Positions 1-5,389 of a stretch of 5,565 nucleotides of DNA are shown here, in pieces (the first letter of the stretch is position 1; every line of letters begins with the position of its first letter). The notes under the pieces were generated by a model, which was not told the origin of the DNA, did no database searches, and was given only the letters and a program-made list of their open reading frames with translations. The stretch spans positions 1 to 5,565 of the forward strand of contig JAPFFX010000125.1 in the NCBI GenBank assembly GCA_026645375.1, given 5' to 3'. Both the position numbers and the translations under genes were made by a program. The stretch is from Citricoccus sp. WCRC_4 (GTDB lineage Bacteria; Actinomycetota; Actinomycetes; Actinomycetales; Micrococcaceae).

Positions 1-631
1 CCGCCTGCAATTCCACGCGCACCGCCCCGGACTCCGGCCCGGTGCCGCCGGACTGCGCGTACTGCAGGTAACCGACGATGTTCTGGACGTGGTGGCCGTA
101 CTCGTGGGCGACCACGTACTCCTCGGCCAGGGGGCCGCCGGAGGCCCCGAACCGCGATTCCAGCAGGCCGAAGAAGTCCGTGTCGAAGTACGCCGTCTCG
201 TCGCCCGGGCAGTAGAACGGACCGACGTCCGAGGTGGCCGGACCGCACGCCGTGTTGACCTGACCGGCGAACAGCTCCACGCCGGGGGGCCGCCAGGTGA
301 CGTTGTACTCCGCCAGGTGGGGGTCCCAGAAGGCGTCGGCGGACTCGACCGTGGCGATGATCCGGCAATCGGTCCGCTCGTTCGCCGCCTCCCCGGTACG
401 GCAGGTGGCCGACGCCGCCGGCCCGACGGGCTGGTACTGGGAGGTCTCCGGTGACGGGCCGGTCAGTCCGAGCTGCTCGGCCAGTCCGGGGGCGAAGACC
501 GCCAGCAGCAGCACCAGCAGGCCGGTGCCGCCGCCGATGGCGACGGTCCCGCCGCGTCCCGCCCGGCCGCCGCGGCCCCGGGAGTCTCGCACGCGGGAGG
601 GGTCCAGCCGGACGTTGTCATTGAAGCTCAT
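1..631 (-). CDS. Neutral zinc metallopeptidase, YpfJ/Zn_peptidase family (N-terminal 210 residues; 3' end outside window)
   Basis: A membrane-anchored putative zinc protease whose substrate is unknown. Read from the ATG at 631-629, the protein starts MSFNDNV, has a basic Arg/Gly stretch (residues 8-28), one membrane segment (about 29-51) and a Pro/Ser-rich linker, then the extracytoplasmic peptidase domain. The zinc site is H176-E-Y-G-H180, preceded by the helix EEYVVA. The downstream E207-L-Q-A, where this family continues into a further zinc-ligand motif, is cut off by the window edge. Four cysteines (77, 89, 129, 141), the last two in NTACG and PFYCP contexts, are typical of the family and could form disulfides. 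Family members are about 290-300 residues, so roughly a third is missing. The start overlaps the bioN stop (ATGA) and has no Shine-Dalgarno sequence of its own, suggesting translational coupling. Family assignment is from recognised motifs. The proteolytic activity is inferred. Confidence 0.93.
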   Translation of the reverse strand, partial: MSFNDNVRLDPSRVRDSRGRGGRAGRGGTVAIGGGTGLLVLLLAVFAPGLAEQLGLTGPSPETSQYQPVGPAASATCRTGEAANERTDCRIIATVESADAFWDPHLAEYNVTWRPPGVELFAGQVNTACGPATSDVGPFYCPGDETAYFDTDFFGLLESRFGASGGPLAEEYVVAHEYGHHVQNIVGYLQYAQSGGTGPESGAVRVELQA

Positions 632-1308
632 GCGCCCCGAGTGTAGTCCGCGCGCGGAGCCGGGTCCTCCGTGTCCGGCGCGGCGGGCAGGCCTCGGGCG
701 GCCAGGGCCTCTCCGGTGGCGCGGGCGTGGCCGACCGTGGCCACCAGCACCGGACCCATCAGGCGCACGGGCCCTCGGCGCAGGCCGCGGGAGGCCAGGG
801 CCTCGGCGTGGGCGCGCACGGCGGCGCCGACCCAGGGGATCGTGCGCAGCATGACGTTGACGGCCAGGGCGGCGGCCTCCGGGTTGACGCCGAACCGGCG
901 GAACGCGCCGAAGAAGTGGGCCAGGCCGTCCAGCAGCTCCGTTCCGCCGGTGGTGATCACCAGCAGCCGGGCGGCGGCCAGCGCGCCGAAGACGGCGGCC
1001 AGGACCACCAGCGCCGGTCCGAGCGCGTCCAGGGGGGACAGGGGGACCGGCCCGAACACCCCGGAGGCGAAGCGGGCCACGCCGGCGAAGGCCAGCAGGG
1101 GCCAGCCGCGGCGCCAGGGAGCTAGGAACTCGCCCGGCAACCGGGCCAGCAGGTACAGGCCGAACACCCCGGTGAGCACGACGCCGACGACCACGGGCTG
1201 GCGCCAGGCCACCAGGACCACGGTCAGCACCAGCAGCACCGCGTACTTGACGCCCAGCGGTGCCCGGTGGACCGGGGAGGTGCCGGGCCGGTGGTCGAGC
1301 AGGTTCAC
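628..1308 (-). CDS. bioN: Energy-coupling factor transmembrane protein (EcfT/BioN) of the biotin importer
   Basis: The membrane T component that couples ATP hydrolysis by BioM to movement of the substrate-binding BioY. The 226-residue protein has hydrophobic segments at about 20-34, 38-55, 69-85, 96-118 and 183-199. It carries the two Ala-Arg-Gly type coupling motifs of EcfT: A172-S-R174-G175 in the first copy (with Ser inserted in the Ala-Arg pair) and A204-R205-G206 in the second. These sit in cytoplasmic coupling helices that contact the ATPases. RTIPWV (155-160) is also family-like. The GTG start at 1308 is chosen because AAGGAG lies 8 nt upstream (1322-1317) and because it overlaps the bioM stop as GTGA. 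A longer reading up to 1443 would run through the end of bioM and is not credible. The biotin assignment comes from bioY in the same operon. The short C-terminal tail after 207 is charged and unremarkable. Confidence 0.92.
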   Translation of the reverse strand: MNLLDHRPGTSPVHRAPLGVKYAVLLVLTVVLVAWRQPVVVGVVLTGVFGLYLLARLPGEFLAPWRRGWPLLAFAGVARFASGVFGPVPLSPLDALGPALVVLAAVFGALAAARLLVITTGGTELLDGLAHFFGAFRRFGVNPEAAALAVNVMLRTIPWVGAAVRAHAEALASRGLRRGPVRLMGPVLVATVGHARATGEALAARGLPAAPDTEDPAPRADYTRGA

Positions 1309-2117
1309 CGCGCGCGCTCCTTCCGGCCGGCTCCGGGCCGGGTGCGGGCGGCGCGCCGGGCGTGGACGTCCCGGCGGTACCAGGCCACCGCCCCGGGCCC
1401 GTCGTCGTCGTGGACGATGCGCCCGTCGGCCACGACCAGGCACCGGTCGGCCCGGGCGGCGAAGTCCAGGTCATGGGTCGTGTACACGAGTTGCCGGCAG
1501 CGGCCGGTGCCGGGCAGGGAGAGCAGGAGTTCCTGGACCTCCAGGGTCCAGTCCAGGTCCAGCAGGGTGGTCGGCTCGTCCGCCACCAGCAGCGCGGGGT
1601 CGGTGGCCAGCACGGAGGCCAGGGCCAGGCGCTGGCGCTGGCCGCCGGAGAGGTCGTAGATGCTGCGGTGGGACAGCCCGGCCAGGCCGTGCTCGGCCAG
1701 CAGCGCCTCGGCGGCCCGTCGCCGCTCGCCCCGGTGGCGGACGGTCCGGCGCAGCGAGAGCTCGACGTCCTCGCCGGCGGTGGGCATGACCAGTTGCACC
1801 AGCGGGTCGGTGAACATGAACCCGGCCCGGGACCGCACGGCGTCGACCTGCCCCACGGTGTCCAGCCCGTGCACCGTGACGGTGCCCGCCGTGGGCTGGA
1901 CCAGCCCGTTGAGCAACCGCACCAGGGTCGACTTGCCCGAGCCGTTCGCCCCGATCACCGCCGTCACCGGTTCGGCCAGGGTCGTCTCCACCGGCCCCAG
2001 GATGCGCAGGGTGCCGGGGGTGGCCCCGGCTCCCTGCCCGGGGGCCGGGGCCGCACCGGGCAGGTCCACGACCACCCCGCGCAGCTGGATGACCGGGCCG
2101 GGCCCCGCGCTGGGCAT
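1305..2117 (-). CDS. bioM: Energy-coupling factor ATP-binding protein (EcfA/BioM) of the biotin importer
   Basis: The cytoplasmic ATPase that powers biotin uptake. The 270-residue protein has one nucleotide-binding domain: Walker A G56-ANGSGK-S-T64, signature LSGGQRQ (156-162), Walker B ending D180-E181, D-loop LLDLD (185-189) and switch histidine H215 in TTHDLD. VMPT (110-113) after the Q-loop region is typical of BioM-like ATPases. Two oddities: the usual Q-loop glutamine position is Thr103 (MFTDP), and a Pro/Gly/Ala-rich stretch (about 20-36) replaces the start of the ATP-binding beta sheet, with no clear aromatic A-loop residue. Only one ATPase gene is present, so it probably acts as a homodimer, as in BioMNY systems. 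The ATG at 2117 follows the bioY stop by 5 nt. No Shine-Dalgarno is obvious, so coupled translation is likely. Reading further upstream would run into bioY in another frame. Confidence 0.92.
   Translation of the reverse strand: MPSAGPGPVIQLRGVVVDLPGAAPAPGQGAGATPGTLRILGPVETTLAEPVTAVIGANGSGKSTLVRLLNGLVQPTAGTVTVHGLDTVGQVDAVRSRAGFMFTDPLVQLVMPTAGEDVELSLRRTVRHRGERRRAAEALLAEHGLAGLSHRSIYDLSGGQRQRLALASVLATDPALLVADEPTTLLDLDWTLEVQELLLSLPGTGRCRQLVYTTHDLDFAARADRCLVVADGRIVHDDDGPGAVAWYRRDVHARRAARTRPGAGRKERAR
1317..1322 (-). promoter_or_regulatory. Ribosome-binding site that fixes the bioN GTG start
   Basis: AAGGAG on the minus strand lies within the last codons of bioM (encoding its Lys-Glu-Arg end) and ends 8 nt before the GTG at 1308. 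It supports the overlapping GTG as the true bioN start. Confidence 0.78.
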
Positions 2118-2122
2118 CGGGT

Positions 2123-2755
2123 TCAGAACCGGCGCAGGGCCAGGGCGGGGAAGGCCCGGATGACGGTGGCGGCCACCAAGGTGGCCAGCACGTTCTTGAT
2201 CACGTCCCCGGGCCAGAACACCATGTCGGCCCCCAGCGCGGTGGCCAGGTCCAGGTCGAGCGCGAGCATCATCCCGGCGATGCCCATCGGGTGGATGAAC
2301 ACGAAGGAGGCCACCATGGCGCACAACCACACCAGGGCCCACCAGCCGAAGCCCATCCGGCCCGTGCCCCGGGCGGCGGCGGCCTGGCCGCGGCGCAGCA
2401 CCACCGTGGACAGCGCCCCGGCCAGCCCGGCCGCCAACGGGAAGGCCAGCAGGTAGCCGGCCGAGGGCCCGGCCAGCACGCCGATCCCGGCGTTGAACCC
2501 GGAGAACACCGGCAGACCGGCCAGCCCGACCACCAGGTAGAGCAGCACGGACAGGAAGCCCAGGCGGGCGCCGAGGATCAGGCCGGTGAGCATCACCGCG
2601 AAGGTCTGCAGGGTGATCGGCACCCCGAAACCGCCCACCGGGATCGGCGGGAGCATCGAGCACACCGCGATCAGGGCCGCGAACACCCCGGCCAGGGCCA
2701 CCTGCGTGGGCACCGCCAACGGCTTGCGCTGCGCGCTCTGGACTGCTTGGCTCAT
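2123..2755 (-). CDS. bioY: Biotin transporter BioY (ECF S component)
   Basis: The integral membrane, biotin-binding subunit of the ECF importer. It is 210 residues long, normal for the family, with about six hydrophobic segments. Recognisable BioY landmarks are GVPITLQTF (44-52), the long conserved run through LTGLILGARLG (56-66), GLAGLPVF (77-84), N88, GPSAGYL (96-102) and the C-terminal WPGDVIKN (181-188). From the known Lactococcus lactis BioY structure, as I recall it, an Asn and an Asp/Lys pair three residues apart hold biotin. N88, D184 and K187 here have the matching arrangement. The ATG at 2755 has AGGAG 7 nt upstream (2767-2763), which fixes the start. It is first in the bioY-bioM-bioN order and is divergent from the ABC-F gene. 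A biotin-responsive regulator would be expected but no known operator is recognisable. Confidence 0.96.
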   Translation of the reverse strand: MSQAVQSAQRKPLAVPTQVALAGVFAALIAVCSMLPPIPVGGFGVPITLQTFAVMLTGLILGARLGFLSVLLYLVVGLAGLPVFSGFNAGIGVLAGPSAGYLLAFPLAAGLAGALSTVVLRRGQAAAARGTGRMGFGWWALVWLCAMVASFVFIHPMGIAGMMLALDLDLATALGADMVFWPGDVIKNVLATLVAATVIRAFPALALRRF

Positions 2756-2762
2756 GGTTCAG

Positions 2763-2767
2763 CTCCT
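2763..2767 (-). promoter_or_regulatory. Ribosome-binding site of bioY
   Basis: AGGAG on the minus strand, 7 nt before the ATG at 2755. It is the strongest Shine-Dalgarno sequence in the front half of the operon; bioM and the metallopeptidase gene lack one. This fits a message where ribosomes load at bioY, and again at bioN, and continue by coupling. Confidence 0.8.
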
Positions 2768-2796
2768 GTACGGACGGTACCGGCGTGGCTCGACGG

Positions 2797-2802
2797 TAGA
2801 CT
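2797..2802 (+). promoter_or_regulatory. Possible -10 element for the ABC-F gene
   Basis: TAGACT, in the context GGTAGACTTGACGG, fits the TANNNT consensus for principal sigma factors of high-GC actinobacteria. It lies 55 nt before the GTG start. The -35 position is not consensus, so confidence is low. The overlapping TTGACG (2802-2807) could instead be a -35, but no convincing -10 follows at 16-18 nt. Confidence 0.35.
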
Positions 2803-2810
2803 TGACGGGT

Positions 2811-2828
2811 TCCGCCCGCCTCGGCGGA
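2811..2828. repeat. Short perfect inverted repeat (hairpin) in the divergent region
   Basis: TCCGCC (2811-2816) and GGCGGA (2823-2828) form a perfect 6-bp stem around a 6-nt loop. It lies between the two inverted TAGACT hexamers (2797-2802 and 2830-2835). If the ABC-F transcript starts near 2809, the hairpin would sit at its 5' end, some 15 nt before the ribosome-binding site. It has no run of T after it and so does not look like a terminator. A protein-binding site is an alternative, and chance is possible in DNA this GC-rich. Confidence 0.4.
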
Positions 2829-2843
2829 CAGTCTAGGCCGTCC

Positions 2844-2849
2844 AAGGAG
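2844..2849 (+). promoter_or_regulatory. Ribosome-binding site that fixes the ABC-F GTG start
   Basis: AAGGAG lies 8 nt before the GTG at 2858, and the following codons read straight into the conserved family N-terminus (LSVTDLELRVG). It overlaps the palindrome GGAGATCTCC (2846-2855). Confidence 0.85.
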
Positions 2850-2857
2850 ATCTCCCC

Positions 2858-4456
2858 GTGCTTTCTGTCACAGACCTCGAACTCCGCGTGGGTGCGCGTC
2901 TGCTCATGGACGGGGTCACGTTCAAGGTGGATCGCGGGGACAAGGTCGGCCTGGTGGGCCGCAACGGTGCCGGCAAGACCACCCTGACCAAGGTCCTGGC
3001 CGGGGGAGGACAGCCCACGGGCGGCCAGGTCACGCGCCGCGGCTCGGTCGGCTACCTGCCGCAGGACCCCAAGGTCGAGGACATGGACCAGACGGCGCGG
3101 GACCGGATCCTCTCGGCGCGCTCGCTCGACCAGATCATCCGGCGCATGCGCCAGGCCGAGGACGACATGGCCAACCCGGACGACGCGATCCGTGAGAAGG
3201 CGATGCACCGGTACGGCCGGCTCGAGGCGGAGTTCACGACGTCGGGCGGGTACGCCGCCGAGTCCGAGGCCGCCACGATCTGTGCCAACCTCGGCCTGCC
3301 GGACCGAATCCTGGACCAGCCCCTGCACACCCTCTCCGGTGGCCAGCGCCGCCGCGTGGAGCTGGCGCGGATCCTGTTCTCGGATGCGGACGTGCTGCTG
3401 CTGGACGAGCCGACCAACCACCTGGACCACGACTCGATCGTGTGGCTGCGGGAGTTCCTGAAGTCCTACCCGGGCGGTTTCATCGTCATCAGCCACGACG
3501 TGGACCTGATGGAGATGACCGTCAACAAGGTCCTGTACCTGGACGCCAACCGCCAGGTGATCGACCAGTACAACATGGGGTGGAAGAACTACCTGCTGCA
3601 GCGCGAGCAGGACCAGGCCCGGCGCAAGCGGGAGTTCTCTAACGCGGAGAAGAAGGCCAGCCACCTGATGGACCAGGCCAACAAGATGCGGGCCAAGGCC
3701 ACGAAGGCGGTCGCCGCGCAGAACATGATCAAGCGCGCCGAGCGCATGATGCAGGGCCTGGAGGGGGAGCGGGCCGCGGACAAGGTCGCCGCGATCCGTT
3801 TCCCGGAACCGGCCAAGTGCGGCAAGACGCCGTTGACGGCGCAGGACCTGTCCAAGTCCTACGGCTCACTGGAGATCTTCGCCGGGGTGGACCTGGCGAT
3901 CGACCGCGGCTCGCGCGTGGTGATCCTCGGCTTCAACGGCGCCGGCAAGACGACCCTGCTGCGGATGCTGGCGGGCATCGACACCCCGGACACCGGCGAG
4001 GTGATCGCCGGCCACGGCCTCAAGCTCGGTTACTACGCCCAGGAACACGAGACGCTGGACACCGGTCGCACCGTCCTGGAGAACATGAAGACGGCGGCCC
4101 CGGACCTGGCGGACACCGAGGTGCGCAACATCCTGGGCTCGTTCCTGTTCCAGGGCGATGACGTGGCCAAGCCGGCCGGCGTCCTGTCCGGCGGCGAGAA
4201 GACCCGCCTCGCCCTGGCCACCCTCGTGGCCTCCAGCGCGAACGTGCTGCTGCTGGACGAGCCGACGAACAACCTGGACCCGGCCTCGCGCCAGGAGATC
4301 CTGAACGCCCTGCGGACCTATGAGGGTGCCGTCGTGCTGGTCACCCACGACGAGGGTGCCGTGGAGGCGCTCGACCCCGAGCGCGTGGTCCTGCTGCCGG
4401 ACGGCGTGGAGGATCTCTGGAACAGCTCCTACCAGGACCTCATCACGCTGGCCTGA
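2858..4456 (+). CDS. ABC-F family ATP-binding cassette protein (Rv1473-like), ribosome-associated
   Basis: A 532-residue soluble protein with two ATPase domains and no membrane segments, the layout of ABC-F factors that bind the ribosomal E site and act on translation rather than transport. Domain 1: Walker A G34-RNGAGK-T-T42, signature LSGGQ (159-163), Walker B ending D183-E184, switch H213. Domain 2: Walker A G358-FNGAGK-T-T366, signature LSGGE (443-447), Walker B ending D467-E468, switch H497. Both catalytic glutamates are intact. Between them, about 235-325, is a Lys/Arg-rich helical linker (with MRAKATKAVAAQN) that in this family reaches towards the peptidyl-transferase centre. The sequence closely resembles my memory of M. 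tuberculosis Rv1473, labelled a macrolide-transport ATPase. That label and any resistance role are unproven here, and a housekeeping function is equally plausible given the core-genome setting. It lacks an obvious large EttA-type arm insertion or C-terminal extension. The start is set by AAGGAG 8 nt upstream. Confidence 0.95.
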   Translation: MLSVTDLELRVGARLLMDGVTFKVDRGDKVGLVGRNGAGKTTLTKVLAGGGQPTGGQVTRRGSVGYLPQDPKVEDMDQTARDRILSARSLDQIIRRMRQAEDDMANPDDAIREKAMHRYGRLEAEFTTSGGYAAESEAATICANLGLPDRILDQPLHTLSGGQRRRVELARILFSDADVLLLDEPTNHLDHDSIVWLREFLKSYPGGFIVISHDVDLMEMTVNKVLYLDANRQVIDQYNMGWKNYLLQREQDQARRKREFSNAEKKASHLMDQANKMRAKATKAVAAQNMIKRAERMMQGLEGERAADKVAAIRFPEPAKCGKTPLTAQDLSKSYGSLEIFAGVDLAIDRGSRVVILGFNGAGKTTLLRMLAGIDTPDTGEVIAGHGLKLGYYAQEHETLDTGRTVLENMKTAAPDLADTEVRNILGSFLFQGDDVAKPAGVLSGGEKTRLALATLVASSANVLLLDEPTNNLDPASRQEILNALRTYEGAVVLVTHDEGAVEALDPERVVLLPDGVEDLWNSSYQDLITLA

Positions 4457-4477
4457 CCCGCGTCCGGGCCCGCGCGC
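4457..4477. other. 21-bp convergent gap between ABC-F and SURF1 genes
   Basis: The two stop codons face each other across 21 bp of almost pure G+C. It contains the 8-bp palindrome CGGGCCCG (4464-4471) but no stem followed by a T-run on either strand, so no intrinsic terminator can be called. Transcripts from both sides probably run into the opposite gene or rely on Rho. Confidence 0.6.
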
Positions 4478-5389
4478 TCAGCGTGACTCGGCGGCGTCGA
4501 GGAGCGCGTCCTCGGCCTCCTCGTCGGTCGGCCGCCCCCCGCGGCGGCGGGCCGGCCTGGCCTTCGGGGCCCGGTAGGCGGAGAGGTACCCGTCGTCCTC
4601 GGTCAGCCCCTGCTCGAGGTCGTCTCGGTCGTTGAGGGCCTTCTGCCGGGCCATGTAGCCCCAGACCACGAAGCTCATCAGCCCGAACATGAACCACTGC
4701 AGCGAGTAGGACAGGTGCGGTCCCTCGTCCAGGGGGGGCTTGGGCGGCTGCTGCATGCCCACCGCGGGGGCGGGGGTCTCGTCCGCCAGCTGGCCGTAGG
4801 CCGTGTCCGCCACCGGATAGCCGACGCTGTCCGCGAACGCGACCAGGTCGATTGAGGCGAGCTGGCCCTCCGGGGCGTCCCGGCCCAGGTCGGGCTCACC
4901 GGGCTTGGCCCGGACCACGACCGTGACCTCGCCCGCGGGCGGGGAGGGGACGACGTCGGGCCGGCCGGGGGTGTCACCGATCGGCAGCCAGCCGCGGTTG
5001 ACCACGACCACGTCCCCGGTGTCCGCGCGGAAGGGCACGAGGACCTCGTAGCCCGGCTTGCCGGCCAGCGGCCGGTTGCGCACGATCCGGGTGTCCTCCT
5101 CGAGGTACTCGCCCTCCATCTCCACGGGGGTCCACTGCTGGTGGCCCTGGAAGTCGGTGAACACCGCGGCGTTCGAGGCCAGCGGGACGGCCGGCTCGTC
5201 GTAGTTCTGCAGGACCTTGTTGATCTCGGCCACGGCCTCCATGCGCCGGTCCATCTGCCACTGGCCCAGCAGGGAGCAGGCGACGGCGAAGACGGCGCAG
5301 AGGGCCAACCCGCCGAGCCACTGCGGGGAGATGAGGAAGCGGTAGTCGAGCCGGGCACGCCTCGGCGTCTGCGCCACGGGTTCAGTCAA
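4478..5389 (-). CDS. SURF1 family cytochrome c oxidase assembly protein
   Basis: A membrane protein that in other bacteria and mitochondria helps insert heme a into cytochrome c oxidase subunit I. The 303-residue reading has the SURF1 plan: a short N-terminal tail, membrane helix 1 (about 24-41) followed by LGQWQMDRR (41-49), an extracytoplasmic domain with RNRPLAGKPGYEVLVPF (104-120) and VNRGWLP (130-136), then GPHLSYSLQWF (223-233) leading into membrane helix 2 (about 230-250). A charged tail of some 50 residues (with a basic PARRRGGR patch and an acidic end) is not part of the conserved core. The start is uncertain: TTG at 5389 has AAGGA 11 nt upstream and overlaps the preceding gene by 8 nt, while GTG at 5377 would begin 4 nt after that gene's stop but lacks a Shine-Dalgarno. 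Both give the full domain. The gene converges on the ABC-F gene with 21 bp between stops. Confidence 0.93.
   Translation of the reverse strand: MTEPVAQTPRRARLDYRFLISPQWLGGLALCAVFAVACSLLGQWQMDRRMEAVAEINKVLQNYDEPAVPLASNAAVFTDFQGHQQWTPVEMEGEYLEEDTRIVRNRPLAGKPGYEVLVPFRADTGDVVVVNRGWLPIGDTPGRPDVVPSPPAGEVTVVVRAKPGEPDLGRDAPEGQLASIDLVAFADSVGYPVADTAYGQLADETPAPAVGMQQPPKPPLDEGPHLSYSLQWFMFGLMSFVVWGYMARQKALNDRDDLEQGLTEDDGYLSAYRAPKARPARRRGGRPTDEEAEDALLDAAESR

Larger units (their letters stand above)
2756..2857. promoter_or_regulatory. Divergent intergenic region between bioY and the ABC-F gene
   Basis: This 102-bp stretch must hold the promoters for both the biotin operon (leftward) and the ABC-F gene (rightward). 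On the plus strand TAGACT at 2797-2802 matches the actinobacterial -10 pattern TANNNT, and would give the ABC-F gene a leader of about 50 nt. No good -35 sits 17-18 nt upstream of it. The same hexamer occurs on the minus strand at 2835-2830 and could serve bioY. The region also has a CGGTACCG palindrome (2775-2782), a short hairpin (2811-2828) and a 10-bp palindrome over the ABC-F ribosome-binding site (2846-2855). That this is the promoter region follows from gene layout. The exact elements are guesses. Confidence 0.55.

Noticed and set aside
1309..1443. Upstream extension of bioN by 45 codons
   Set aside because: It would read the end of bioM out of frame. AAGGAG 8 nt before the GTG at 1308 gives a clear start, and the family N-terminus fits.
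671..1789. Long plus-strand open frame of 372 codons opposite bioN and bioM
   Set aside because: Its translation is rich in Arg/Pro/Ala/Gly with no recognisable fold. It is antisense to two genes with complete motifs, a usual artefact of high-GC third codon positions.
1260..2456. Plus-strand open frame of 398 codons opposite bioM and bioY
   Set aside because: Low-complexity Gly/Gln/His/Pro translation that runs across a gene boundary on the other strand. No ribosome-binding site or family resemblance.
2118..2663. Upstream extension of bioM by about 180 codons through bioY
   Set aside because: The extra part is bioY read in the wrong frame. ABC homology begins just after the ATG at 2117.
2756..2770. 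BioQ- or BirA-type biotin operator at the bioY start (TGAAC next to the ATG on the minus strand)
   Set aside because: Only one half-site is present, with no matching inverted half at the expected spacing, so it is not distinguishable from chance.
2802..2830. TTGACG (2802-2807) as a -35 with a -10 at 17-18 nt
   Set aside because: The sequence at the matching positions (CGGACA or GGACAG) is not -10-like, so the TAGACT hexamer is the better promoter candidate.
2759..3664. Minus-strand open frame of 301 codons opposite the ABC-F gene
   Set aside because: Val/Leu/Gln/His-rich shadow of a gene with intact ABC motifs. It would also extend through the promoter region.
4457..4480. Intrinsic terminator in the ABC-F/SURF1 gap
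   Set aside because: Stems are only about 4 bp once a loop is allowed, and there is no T-run on either strand.
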